DNA of 64,000 nucleotides from Flavobacteriales bacterium (GCA_020635725.1 JACJZF010000003.1:1-64000), one strand, 5' to 3'. Counted from the first letter of the stretch, positions 45,917-54,310 are shown. Numbers and translations: made by a program. Notes: generated from the letters alone by a model not told the origin.

Positions 45917-46167
45917 CCCATTTCACCGCAGAGGCGCAGAGAACGCGGAGACCGCAAAGCCGGAACAAGCTAGGTCACTCCGTGCTCTCCGTACCTCCGT
46001 GTGCGACCGCAATGGCATTCACCGCTCTGCGTTCCCTGCGCCTCTGCGTGAGTCCGCCTTGTCATTCCACCCTCCGTGTTCTCCGTGACTCCGTGTGATC
46101 GCATTGGCATTCCACCCCCGCGTTCCCTGCGCCTCTGTGTGCGCCCGCATTCGCATTCCCCCTCCAC
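45917..46167. repeat. Array of degenerate GCGCAGAGAACGC / CTCCGTGTTCTCCGTG repeats
   Basis: Five units alternate between two related types. Forward CGCAGAGGCGCAGAGAACGC begins at about 45926; reverse CTGCGCCTCTGCGTG at about 46040 and CTGCGCCTCTGTGTG at about 46125; CTCCGTG-rich units at about 45979-46002 and 46073-46098. Linkers GCATTGGCATTC/GCAATGGCATTC recur. The array follows the DUF3109 stop and has no coding potential. Confidence 0.8.
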
Positions 46168-46266
46168 GCTTGCCCATGGATCGAGCCCGCCGCGTGGAAC
46201 GCCCGCCGCGCTTGCGATCCTCGCTCCGCCCGACGCGCCATCGCCCTAGGGCCGCGCGCTCCGGAG

Positions 46267-46372
46267 CTTGTTAACCGATCGTCAAAAAATTTGTCTTGCA
46301 GGTGTCGTCCGCGCGTCCCTCCCGCGTCAGTCGCGGGGAACCGGGCCGTGTTGAAAAGTCCGAGAAAGTGAC
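46267..46372 (+). repeat. 106-bp dispersed element, copy A (upstream of nrdB)
   Basis: This copy matches 55406-55511 on the opposite strand with about 8 mismatches in 106. It starts CTTGTTA, includes an A-rich run, TGTCTTGCAGGTGTCG, a CCCGCG-TCAGT-CGCGGG hairpin and GTGTTGAAAAGTCCGAGAAA, and ends 164 nt before the nrdB ATG. It may be a regulatory or RNA element for nrdB. No promoter box was seen downstream of it. Confidence 0.8.
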
Positions 46373-46536
46373 CCCTCCAAGTCATTGCCACGCCCGGCCA
46401 TGGGTTCCATTTTTGTGACCCGCCGACACCGTCATCCCGACGCCGACGGACCAACCGAAAAGACCGCTGCAGAACGTAACGGGAGCCTCCTCCCGATCAG
46501 ATAACCGCCCCCCGAACTCTTCCACTACCAACACCG

Positions 46537-47553
46537 ATGAGCAACGAGACCCAGATCAGCATGGCGCTCCCCGATGACGCGGCGAACGAACCCCTCCTCA
46601 AGGACAACAAGGACCGCTTCGTCATCTTCCCGATCCAGCACCACGACATCTGGAACTTCTACAAGAAGCACGAGGCCAGCTTCTGGACCGCCGAGGAGAT
46701 CGACCTGCACGCCGACCTCGTGGACTGGGCCGAGAAGCTCAACGACGACGAGCGCTACTTCATCAAGCACGTGCTCGCCTTCTTCGCCGCCAGCGACGGC
46801 ATCGTGAACGAGAACCTCGCCGAGAACTTCCTCCACGAGGTGCAGTACCCCGAGGCGCGCTTCTTCTACGGCTTCCAGATCGCGATGGAGAACATCCACA
46901 GCGAGACCTACAGCCTGCTCATCGACACGCTGATCAAGGATCCCCTGGAGAAGGACAAGCTCCTGCACGCCATCGAGACCGTCGATTGCGTGAAGAAGAA
47001 GGCCGAGTGGGCCCTGCGCTGGATCAGCAAGGGCAGCTTCGCCGAGCGCCTCATCGCCTTCGCCGCCGTGGAGGGCATCTTCTTCAGCGGCAGCTTCTGC
47101 AGCATCTTCTGGCTGAAGAAGCGCGGCCTCATGCCCGGCCTCAGCTTCAGCAACGAGCTCATCAGCCGCGACGAGGGCCTGCACTGCGACTTCGCCTGCA
47201 TGCTCTACACCAAGCACCTGCTCAACAAGCTCCCGAAGAAGACCATCGAGACCATCATCAAGGATGCGGTGGAGATCGAGAAGGAGTTCGTGACCGACGC
47301 CCTGCCCGTGAACCTGATCGGCATGAACGCCAAGCTCATGCAGCAGTACATCGAGTTCGTGGCCGACCGCCTGCTCATGGAGCTCGGCAACGAGAAGGTG
47401 TACAACGCCATGAACCCCTTCGACTTCATGGAGATGATCTCCCTCCAGGGCAAGACCAACTTCTTCGAGAAGCGCGTGGGCGAGTACCAGAAGGCCGGCG
47501 TGCTCAACAAGGAGAAGGACCAGAGCAAGTTCACGCTGGACGCTGACTTCTAG
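46537..47553 (+). CDS. nrdB: Ribonucleotide reductase class Ia small subunit
   Basis: The 338-residue R2 protein has EASFWTAEEIDLHAD, NENLAENFLHEVQYPEARFF and MENIHSETYSLLID with metal ligands and the radical Tyr; also the C-terminal DADF tail that contacts NrdA. It generates the Tyr radical for dNTP synthesis. Codon use is strongly biased to C-ending codons like nrdA, suggesting high expression. A 319-nt gap separates it from nrdA. Confidence 0.95.
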   Translation: MSNETQISMALPDDAANEPLLKDNKDRFVIFPIQHHDIWNFYKKHEASFWTAEEIDLHADLVDWAEKLNDDERYFIKHVLAFFAASDGIVNENLAENFLHEVQYPEARFFYGFQIAMENIHSETYSLLIDTLIKDPLEKDKLLHAIETVDCVKKKAEWALRWISKGSFAERLIAFAAVEGIFFSGSFCSIFWLKKRGLMPGLSFSNELISRDEGLHCDFACMLYTKHLLNKLPKKTIETIIKDAVEIEKEFVTDALPVNLIGMNAKLMQQYIEFVADRLLMELGNEKVYNAMNPFDFMEMISLQGKTNFFEKRVGEYQKAGVLNKEKDQSKFTLDADF

Positions 47554-47871
47554 GGCAGGTTGAGGGTTGTCCCTTCGCTTCGCTCGGAATGACAGGTTGA
47601 GGGTTGAATACGCCCAACCCAACTCCCAACCGTCCCGTAGGTCAACCTCCAACTCCCAACCGTACCAACTCACATTGAACAGTTGAAGAGAACACCAGTG
47701 CCCGCTTCGGGACCGTTCAGAAGAAAGAGACTTTAGAACCGCGAGACCGAGCAACGCCGAGCACCACCCGCAAAGCGGAAAACGACCCCTCGCAAACGAG
47801 CCATCCCAATCAACCCCCTTGCACCGGACGCGGGAGCCGAAGGTGCCGGGACAAGACCCACCAACCACACC
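47554..47871. other. nrdB-nrdA intergenic region with short repeats
   Basis: No gene. It contains two GGTTGAGGGTTG units (about 47559-47570, 47593-47604) around CCCTTCGCTTCGCTCGGAATG, and two CAACTCCCAACCGT units (about 47630-47643 and 47650-47663), the complement of GTTGGGAGTTGG found at 1073-1108. The second half (47690-47871) is purine/C-rich leader sequence for nrdA. Confidence 0.6.
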
Positions 47872-50361
47872 ATGTATGTAGTAAAGCGCGACGGCCGCCG
47901 GGAGGCAGTGAAATTCGACAAGATCACCGCCCGGGTGAAGAAGCTGTGCTATGAGCTCGATCCCATGGTCGATGCCACACAGGTGACCCTCAAGGTCATC
48001 GACGGCATCTACGATGGCGTGACCACCACCGAGCTCGACAACCTCACCGCCGAGGTGGCCGCCACCATGACGGTGAAGCACCCGGACTATGCCCAGCTCG
48101 CCAGCCGCATCGCCGTCAGCAACCTGCACAAGAGCACCAAGAAGTCCTTCAGCGAGACCATGAAGGACCTCTACGACTACGTCGACCCGAAGACCGGCGC
48201 CCGTGCCGCCCTCATCGCGGACGATGTGTGGGAGATCATCCGCAAGAACGCCGAGGTGCTCGACAGCGCCATCATCTACGACCGCGACTTCAGCTACGAC
48301 TTCTTCGGCTTCAAGACCCTCGAGCGCAGCTACCTCCTGCGCATGCACGGCAAGGTGGTGGAGCGCCCGCAGCAGATGCTCATGCGCGTGGCCGTCGGCA
48401 TCCACAAAGAGGATATCGAGAGCGCCATCCGCACCTACAACGACCTCAGCGAGGGCTGGTACACCCACGCCACGCCCACGCTCTTCAACGCCGGCACCCC
48501 GAAGCCGCAGATGAGCAGCTGCTTCCTCCTTCAGCTGAAGGACGATAGCATCAGCGGCATCTACGACACCCTGAAGCAGTGCGCGCAGATCAGCCAGAGC
48601 GCCGGCGGCATCGGCCTCAGCGTGCACAACCTGCGCGCCAAGGGCAGCTACATCAAGGGCACCAACGGCACCAGCAACGGCATCGTGCCCATGCTGCGCG
48701 TGTTCAACGACACCGCGCGTTATGTGGACCAGGGCGGCGGCAAGCGCAAGGGCAGCTTCGCCATCTATCTGGAGCCCTGGCACGCCGATGTGTTCGACTT
48801 CCTGGAGCTGAAGAAGAACCACGGCAAGGAGGAGATGCGCGCCCGCGACCTCTTCTACGCCATGTGGATCCCCGACCTCTTCATGAAGCGCGTGGAGCAG
48901 GGCGGCGAGTGGACCCTCATGTGCCCCAACGAGTGCCCCGGCCTGGCCGACACCTTCGGCGACAAGTTCGAGGAGCTCTACGAGAAGTACGAGAGCGAGG
49001 GCAAGGGCCGCACCACCATCAAGGCGCAGGACCTCTGGTTCAAGATCCTCGAGAGCCAGATCGAGACCGGCACGCCCTACATGCTCTTCAAGGATGCCGC
49101 CAACAAGAAGAGCAACCAGCAGAACCTGGGCACCATCAAGAGCTCCAACCTCTGCACCGAGATCATGGAGTACACCAGCCCCGATGAGGTGGCCGTGTGC
49201 AACCTGGGCTCCATCGCCCTGCCCAAGTTCGTGGAGAAGGGCAAGTTCGACCACGACCGCCTCTTCGAGGTCACCTACCAGCTGACCAAGAACCTGAACC
49301 GGGTCATCGACCAGAACTACTACCCCGTGCCCGAGGCGCGCCGCAGCAACATGCGCCACCGCCCCATCGGCATCGGCGTGCAGGGCCTGGCCGACGCCTT
49401 CATCCTCATGCGCCATCCGTTCGATAGCGTAGAGGCCAAGGTGCTGAACCGCGAGATCTTCGAGACCATCCACTACGCCGCCCTCACCGCCAGCAAGGAC
49501 CTGGCGAAGGAGGAAGGCCCCTACGAGAGCTACGCCGGCAGCCCCGTGAGCCAGGGCATCCTGCAGCCCGACATGTGGGGCGTGAAGCCCAGCGACCGCT
49601 GGGAGTGGGATGTGCTGCGCACCGAGATCAAGGAGCATGGCGTGCGCAACAGCCTGCTGCTGGCACCGATGCCCACCGCCAGCACCGCGCAGATCCTCGG
49701 CAACAACGAGTGCTTCGAGCCTTACACCAGCAACATCTACACGCGCCGCGTGCTCAGCGGCGAGTTCGTGGTGGTGAACAAGTACCTGCTGCGCGACCTC
49801 GTGAAGCTCGGCCTCTGGGGCGAGGAGCTCAAGAACAAGATCATCGCCGCCAACGGCAGCATCGCGCACATCCCGGAGATCCCGCAGAACCTCAAGGAGC
49901 TCTACAAGACCGCCTGGGAGATCAGCCAGAAGGTGATCATCGACATGGCGGCCGACCGTGGCGCCTACATCTGCCAGAGCCAGAGCCTCAACATCTTCAT
50001 GGAGAACGCCAACTTCGGCAAGCTCACCAGCATGCACTTCTATGCGTGGAAGGCGGGCCTGAAGACCGGCATGTACTACCTGCGCACCAAGGCCGCCACC
50101 GATGCCATCAAGTTCACGGTGGATAAGACCAAGCTCGCTGAACCTAAACCGGAGCCGGTCATGCCGAGCAAATCGAAGGCAGCTCCCAGCCCCGTGAACG
50201 AGGACGACGGCCTACCCGTAGGCAGCACCGTGGTGATGGACCCCGTGGTCTCAGCACCCACCACCACCAGCCCCAAGGCCATGACCGCCGAGGAGCGCGC
50301 CGCCGCCGAGATCGCCTGCAGCCTCGATAACCCGGAAGGGTGCGAGATGTGCAGTGGGTAG
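47872..50361 (+). CDS. nrdA: Ribonucleotide reductase class Ia large subunit
   Basis: The 829-residue protein has an ATP cone (about 1-90, YVVKRDGRREAVKFDKI), the active-site cysteines (SSCFLLQ, NLCTEI, CNLGSIALP), NNECFEPYTSNIY and the GAYICQSQSLN radical-transfer region. The C-terminal CSLDNPEGCEMCSG holds the redox CxxC that reloads the active site after a flexible linker of about 60 residues. It reduces NDPs to dNDPs with NrdB. Confidence 0.96.
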   Translation: MYVVKRDGRREAVKFDKITARVKKLCYELDPMVDATQVTLKVIDGIYDGVTTTELDNLTAEVAATMTVKHPDYAQLASRIAVSNLHKSTKKSFSETMKDLYDYVDPKTGARAALIADDVWEIIRKNAEVLDSAIIYDRDFSYDFFGFKTLERSYLLRMHGKVVERPQQMLMRVAVGIHKEDIESAIRTYNDLSEGWYTHATPTLFNAGTPKPQMSSCFLLQLKDDSISGIYDTLKQCAQISQSAGGIGLSVHNLRAKGSYIKGTNGTSNGIVPMLRVFNDTARYVDQGGGKRKGSFAIYLEPWHADVFDFLELKKNHGKEEMRARDLFYAMWIPDLFMKRVEQGGEWTLMCPNECPGLADTFGDKFEELYEKYESEGKGRTTIKAQDLWFKILESQIETGTPYMLFKDAANKKSNQQNLGTIKSSNLCTEIMEYTSPDEVAVCNLGSIALPKFVEKGKFDHDRLFEVTYQLTKNLNRVIDQNYYPVPEARRSNMRHRPIGIGVQGLADAFILMRHPFDSVEAKVLNREIFETIHYAALTASKDLAKEEGPYESYAGSPVSQGILQPDMWGVKPSDRWEWDVLRTEIKEHGVRNSLLLAPMPTASTAQILGNNECFEPYTSNIYTRRVLSGEFVVVNKYLLRDLVKLGLWGEELKNKIIAANGSIAHIPEIPQNLKELYKTAWEISQKVIIDMAADRGAYICQSQSLNIFMENANFGKLTSMHFYAWKAGLKTGMYYLRTKAATDAIKFTVDKTKLAEPKPEPVMPSKSKAAPSPVNEDDGLPVGSTVVMDPVVSAPTTTSPKAMTAEERAAAEIACSLDNPEGCEMCSG

Positions 50362-50384
50362 GAGTGAGCACTGAATAACAACGC

Positions 50385-50418
50385 GCAGGGCTCACGAAAG
50401 TGGGCCCTGCTCGTCTTC
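50385..50418 (+). terminator. Rho-independent terminator after nrdA
   Basis: Stem 50385-50395 pairs with 50400-50410 (11 bp with one G-T wobble) around a GAAA tetraloop; the 3' side is only moderately T-rich (TCGTCTTC). It marks the end of the nrdA transcript and the boundary to the accessory region. Confidence 0.7.
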
Positions 50419-50429
50419 ATCAACCATTA

Positions 50430-50867
50430 ATGATTAAAGTCATGTGTCATTCTTGCCCGGTTTCGTTGGACGAGATTCTCAGATCCTGGGGACCTTTGAT
50501 TGCTGCACTTATTACCGGCTTCATTGCTCTCAGCATCGCGCACGGACAACAACGCACAACGCTGGAGGTCATGCGAACCACTATTGAGAATGAGAGGCGG
50601 GCTCGCAGACAGGAAGCGCTACGCGGTCCCATTCATGATCTGCTTGCACAACTATACTTCGCAAAGGAAGCCGCAGCATATGATCATAAAGCCACGCTGC
50701 ACGCGATCGCAAAGGTGGACCTTTCACTCGTGGATGAGACTTCCGCCCCGCAGTACAACCAACTCCTAGATGCAATTGTCGATGCCGTGTTGAGCAGCTA
50801 CGACTCAAACGCGAACAATTCCTTCATCGAACGGGTGCGTGCCCTTGGCAGGGCAAATCTTGGCTAG
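50430..50867 (+). CDS. Hypothetical protein with one N-terminal membrane helix
   Basis: The 145-residue protein starts at ATG 50430 (or 50442) with a single hydrophobic helix (WGPLIAALITGFIALSIA) and a soluble basic then helical domain (TIENERRARRQEALRGPIHDLL). No homology recognised. Codon use is clearly more AT-rich than nrdA, which fits recent acquisition. Confidence 0.55.
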   Translation: MIKVMCHSCPVSLDEILRSWGPLIAALITGFIALSIAHGQQRTTLEVMRTTIENERRARRQEALRGPIHDLLAQLYFAKEAAAYDHKATLHAIAKVDLSLVDETSAPQYNQLLDAIVDAVLSSYDSNANNSFIERVRALGRANLG

Positions 50868-50969
50868 GTAGATCAACGGATTCGAGGAAATGCAAAGGCC
50901 GATGTTGATTCCAATGAGCTACACCGTACAGCTTTTCGCAGTGGGAATCATGGGATGTCTAATGCTGCC

Positions 50970-51467
50970 CTATCGGCTTTGCACAATCGCGCAGAATCTC
51001 CCTCTTCCTAGAACTGTCTCGCCACTCGATTTGGGTCCGATTCGCTTGAACAAACCTTCAAATGTGCCGGATACTGAGTCGCACATTCGGCCGTAGTAAT
51101 CGACTTGGACCAATTGCATAGTGCTCGCCCATCTATCGTCCCCTTTGCCAAAGATGATAAACGAGTAGTCGTCATTGTAATCGTTCCGTATACCCGTGTA
51201 GTTGCCCTCAAACCAGATGACTGCGTTCAGGTTATCATTTGAACTGAATCGACACTCGGTCGTATCATCCAAGAGGTTGGCGGTTGCATTCAATCCATTG
51301 GATAGGATCTCGAACCTCCCAATATCGCTCCGCTCTTCAAGAGGATAGAACATAAAGGTGATGAACTTTTGCTGTGTTAGTTGTGATTTTTCGCAAGGGG
51401 TCTGGCACGAGGGAGCTAGCACTAGTACCAGTGGAATCAGTCGAACAAGGCTTCTGCTAGGCCTCAT
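50970..51467 (-). CDS. Lipoprotein of unknown function
   Basis: The 165-residue protein has a lipoprotein signal (SLVRLIPLVLVLAPSCQTPC; lipobox LAPSC). The mature domain is beta-rich with four or five cysteines (TECRFSS, MCDSVSG, RFCAIV). No family recognised. Its ATG overlaps the stop of the upstream small membrane-protein gene, so the two are coupled. Confidence 0.65.
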   Translation of the reverse strand: MRPSRSLVRLIPLVLVLAPSCQTPCEKSQLTQQKFITFMFYPLEERSDIGRFEILSNGLNATANLLDDTTECRFSSNDNLNAVIWFEGNYTGIRNDYNDDYSFIIFGKGDDRWASTMQLVQVDYYGRMCDSVSGTFEGLFKRIGPKSSGETVLGRGRFCAIVQSR

Positions 51468-51739
51468 TTCCTGCTAATTTGCAATAGCCCTCCTGCGAGG
51501 AGGATAACAACCGAGCATTGAAGCAGGAGCCGTTTCAGATCGATTGGGAAGTCGAATAGCTCCGGCCTCTTTTCGCCTTGTACCTCGTCAGTCAGGAGGT
51601 AGTAGCCATAAGCATGGGAAAGCGTAGCACTATGCTTAGAACTAATGCGCGACTTATGGATCCACGGCGGGTAAATGAGCATCCCCAGAATTGCCATGAA
51701 GCCAATGACGTAGATGCGCTTTCGAATTGTTGCCATCAT
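51464..51739 (-). CDS. Small membrane protein
   Basis: From ATG 51739 (or 51736) the 91-residue protein has two hydrophobic helices (IYVIGFMAILGMLIYPPW near the start, LLLQCSVVILLAGGLL near the end) with a polar middle. The frame is open to 51952 but that part is translated repeat sequence (51812-51894). No family recognised. It overlaps the lipoprotein gene by 4 nt. Confidence 0.55.
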   Translation of the reverse strand: MMATIRKRIYVIGFMAILGMLIYPPWIHKSRISSKHSATLSHAYGYYLLTDEVQGEKRPELFDFPIDLKRLLLQCSVVILLAGGLLQISRK

Positions 51740-51811
51740 TTCTTCGCCATTCGCCCGACCAATATAAGCCTTGAATCTAGACCTTTGCAGGGTGCTCCTC
51801 GCCTTAGTCCC

Positions 51812-51894
51812 CGCAGGGTGCACCCCGCCTCCGCAGTGGTCTTCCGAGCGCGTGGGCAAGTGGGCTGTGGAGGAGACCCTGCGGCCCGTAGCCG
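51812..51894 (+). repeat. 83-bp direct repeat, copy 1
   Basis: It matches 52777-52859 with 3 mismatches. The unit is an imperfect palindrome: CGCAGGGT...ACCCTGCG at the ends, CCTCCGCAG...CTGTGGAGG inside. Part of the unit (GCAGGGTGC.CC.CGCC) is also duplicated just upstream at about 51786-51802. It lies 72 nt upstream of the 51739 start on the minus strand. Confidence 0.85.
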
Positions 51895-52267
51895 TGATCA
51901 CATCTCGTGAGTATCTTGCTAGGGCTGTGCTTGATGCTGGTGTTTGTGACAATTATCTACGCTTGGAACCGAGGATTGGTGCAAGTGTAGGCTTGCGCAC
52001 ATCCGGTCTGTTGTGATTCGAGAAGATCGTCGACTCATGCCGACGACAGCCCGCCAGCAACGCCCAGCTAAAGCGGATTGAATACCGTGAATATGACAGG
52101 AGGTGCGAGGTTCACAACTAGTCTTATGCCTGCGAAGGCGTCGCCCACACCCTCACTGTCGTCTTAGATGCGCCACCACACAAGGACCGATTAAATATCA
52201 CGTTTCAGATGCCAGTCCCACATGGTGCGGCTCTCAACAAATAGGACGGGGAAGGTCTTGGACAGAC
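51895..52267. other. Intergenic stretch without recognisable gene
   Basis: About 370 nt between the repeat copy and the stop of the four-helix protein gene. Short ORFs here have no signal peptide, membrane helix or family resemblance. No promoter box, RNA gene or repeat was found. Confidence 0.5.
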
Positions 52268-52630
52268 CTACCAAATCATGTAGATGACTTTGGCCAGCGA
52301 ATAGATGATGAATGAGTCCAAAGCGAATGTCATCACACGATAGGTGTAAAGATGCAGATGGATATGGTGATCAAACAGTCGGAATAGGAGGCCATTGAGA
52401 ATGGATCCACCGAGCATGTATACCCCGGCGAATACGAGGCCGTACCACCACTTAACGACTATGCATAAACTCAGGTTAAGCAAGACAACAACCACCAAGA
52501 CGGCGTTGTCCATTGCTTTGATTACGTTGAATACACCACGTGTCTGGCGACCGAACTCGACATTGATGGCGAACGCCACACTTGCTGCGATGTGCAAGTA
52601 GACAGGAAGGACTTCCAAGTAAGCAGGCAT
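52268..52630 (-). CDS. Hypothetical four-helix membrane protein
   Basis: From ATG 52630 (MPAYLEVLPVYLHIAASV) the 120-residue protein has about four hydrophobic segments, among them DNAVLVVVVLLNLSLCIVV, WWYGLVFAGVYMLGGSIL and the C-terminal FALDSFIIYSLAKVIYMIW. No family recognised. A GTG at 52714 in the same frame would extend it. The second 83-bp repeat lies upstream of it. Confidence 0.5.
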   Translation of the reverse strand: MPAYLEVLPVYLHIAASVAFAINVEFGRQTRGVFNVIKAMDNAVLVVVVLLNLSLCIVVKWWYGLVFAGVYMLGGSILNGLLFRLFDHHIHLHLYTYRVMTFALDSFIIYSLAKVIYMIW

Positions 52631-52717
52631 CTCGACGAGTGGGAAGTGAGGGGTTCCTGGTAGTGGACATCCGCGACCCCAAGGCGCGTTCCAAAAATAG
52701 GTGATGTGTTCCACCCC

Positions 52718-52739
52718 CGCTGCCGCAAGTCCGCGACTT
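52718..52739 (+). repeat. Short dispersed repeat CGCTGCCGC..GTC.GCGACT
   Basis: CGCTGCCGCAAGTCCGCGACT here recurs as CGCTGCCGCGAGTCTGTGACT at 52876-52896 and, more degenerate, at 54954-54974. The second copy contains a perfect CGAGTC-TGT-GACTCG palindrome. Confidence 0.55.
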
Positions 52740-52776
52740 TAGACCCGAGCAGGCTCTAGTGTCACGCATAGACCCG

Positions 52777-52859
52777 CGCAGGGTGCACCCCGCCTCCGCA
52801 GTGGTCTTCCGAGCGCGTGGGCAAGTGGGCAGTGGAGGAGACCCTGCGGCTCGCAGCCG
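52777..52859 (+). repeat. 83-bp direct repeat, copy 2
   Basis: The second copy of the imperfect palindrome at 51812-51894, same orientation, 965 nt away. It lies 146 nt upstream of the four-helix protein start on the minus strand and about 310 nt upstream of the IS110 transposase. Confidence 0.85.
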
Positions 52860-52974
52860 CCACCGCTCGTTCCCCCGCTGCCGCGAGTCTGTGACTCGTT
52901 CCCCACTCCCGCGAATCTGCGACTCTAGACTTGCCCCCGTGCTGAGTGACGAACTTGGCGCTTGACAGGACCAC

Positions 52975-54205
52975 CGAAGAGAACTGAGCTTGACCTTGGG
53001 GTGAACCGGGATCTGCGACGGGTTCGAGGCCCATACGGATTAATGGACCCCTTGGTCTGCTCAGACTTTGAGACTCATATGGAATACCGGGCATCAAGAC
53101 CCATTAGAGTCATCGAGTTCAAGGTCTGCCGCTCAGTCCCTTCAGTGGCCACAGGTTGCACTTCAAAACTACGATGGACATGCATTGGATAGGCATTGAC
53201 GTGAGTAAGGCCAAGTTGGACGTGGCCTTGACGGATGATCGAGGCGCTGTGATCGAAGAGCGTAAAGTGGCCAACACGGACCAGGGCCTCTCGAGCCTGA
53301 TCAAGCGATGGAGCGATACGTATGGCTTGAACAAGACAGAGTGCTTGGTCTGCCTCGAGCCGACAGGGCATTACTCCAACCAAGCCCTGCGGACCTTGGT
53401 GAAGCTGGAGTGCCCTGCCTGGCTGGCCCATCCCCGGGACATCCAGAAGAGCATCGGCCTGCAGCGCGGGAAGAGCGACAAGGTGGATGCCCGGCGCATC
53501 GCTGACTATGCACGGCGCTTCGGCGATAAGGCCCATCTGTTCACCTCCAAGGACCTGGAACTGGAGAAAGTCGGGCACTTGCTCACGCGGCGCAGGCAGC
53601 TGGTGAAGGAGCGCAAGAGGTACATGGTCCAGCTCAAGGACCGCAACCCGTGCTTGGCCGAGCTGCGCGCGCAGTTCGACCGGTTCGACAAGCAGCAGGT
53701 CGCCGCGCTTAACAAGGCGATAAAGCAAGTGGAGGCAGCCATAGAGAAGGAGCTCAGCAAGGACGCGGAGACCGCACGCACCTACGAACTCCTCTGTTCG
53801 GTGCCCGGTGTGGGCCTGGTTCTGGCCGCGTACCTGATGGTGAAGACCGCCGCGTTCACGCGCTTCCCAACACCGCGCGCACTGGCTTGCCAAGCTGGCG
53901 TGGTCCCCTATGAGCACACATCTGGGACGAGCGTCAAGGGCAAGCCTCGCGTCTCTCACCACGCTGATAAGCCCTTGAAAAGCCTGCTGCACATGGCGGC
54001 CATCGGGATGGTGCGCCTGCCCTGCGATCTGCAGGCCTACTACCAGCGCAAAGTGGCCGAAGGAAAACCCAAGATGGTCGTGCTCAATGCCATGCGCAAC
54101 AAGATCATCCACCGCATCTACGCCGTGATCGGGCGCGGTGAACCATACCGCGTGGACTACACTCCCGTGATGTAAAGAGCCGCATAGGTGTCCTTCTGAA
54201 GATCA
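52975..54205 (+). mobile_element. IS110-family insertion sequence (ends not resolved)
   Basis: The element is defined by its transposase at 53174-54175. IS110 elements lack clear terminal inverted repeats and make no consistent target duplication, so the ends given are guesses that include the 200-nt leader. The leader (52975-53173) contains GAACC...GGTTC and other short stems and could encode the bridge RNA if this is an IS110-group member. Confidence 0.45.
53174..54175 (+). CDS. IS110-family transposase
   Basis: The 333-residue protein (ATG 53174) has the DEDD RuvC-like N-terminal domain: WIGIDVSKAKLD (Asp9), CLEPTGHYS (Glu62) and GKSDKVDARRIADYA (Asp102/105). The C-terminal Transposase_20 domain follows (SVPGVGLVLAAYLMV, HTSGTSVKGKPRVSHHA with the catalytic Ser region). 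It looks intact. It moves its IS by a recombinase mechanism guided by an IS-encoded bridge RNA in studied relatives. An upstream TTG at 53156 is less likely. Confidence 0.93.
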   Translation: MDMHWIGIDVSKAKLDVALTDDRGAVIEERKVANTDQGLSSLIKRWSDTYGLNKTECLVCLEPTGHYSNQALRTLVKLECPAWLAHPRDIQKSIGLQRGKSDKVDARRIADYARRFGDKAHLFTSKDLELEKVGHLLTRRRQLVKERKRYMVQLKDRNPCLAELRAQFDRFDKQQVAALNKAIKQVEAAIEKELSKDAETARTYELLCSVPGVGLVLAAYLMVKTAAFTRFPTPRALACQAGVVPYEHTSGTSVKGKPRVSHHADKPLKSLLHMAAIGMVRLPCDLQAYYQRKVAEGKPKMVVLNAMRNKIIHRIYAVIGRGEPYRVDYTPVM

Positions 54206-54207
54206 TC

Positions 54208-54310
54208 GCAACATGGTGTTGTTGTTGGGGCTGTTGGAAAGTGGACAACTCATGACCTGGCACGATCGCACGTCGAGTTGTCCACTTTTCAATGGCCCAC
54301 ACCATGTTGC
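54208..54310. repeat. Large imperfect palindrome 3' of the IS110 transposase
   Basis: Outer arms GCAACATGGTGT (54208-54219) and ACACCATGTTGC (54299-54310) enclose inner arms AAAGTGGACAACTC (54238-54251) and GAGTTGTCCACTTT (54275-54288), with a 23-nt loop. It may be part of the IS end, an IS110 target palindrome, or an independent REP/MITE-like unit. Confidence 0.8.

Noticed and set aside
45917..46167. CRISPR array
   Set aside because: The repeats are degenerate, of two alternating types with near-identical linkers instead of unique spacers, and no cas gene is near.
46525..50037. 1170-codon open frame antisense to nrdB and nrdA
   Set aside because: Caused by strong C-ending codon bias in two certain ribonucleotide reductase genes. 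The antisense product is a low-complexity His/Leu/Val/Glu protein with no domain.
51812..52859. Integron attC sites
   Set aside because: Palindromic and cassette-like in spacing, but no RYYYAAC/GTTRRRY cores and no integrase were found.
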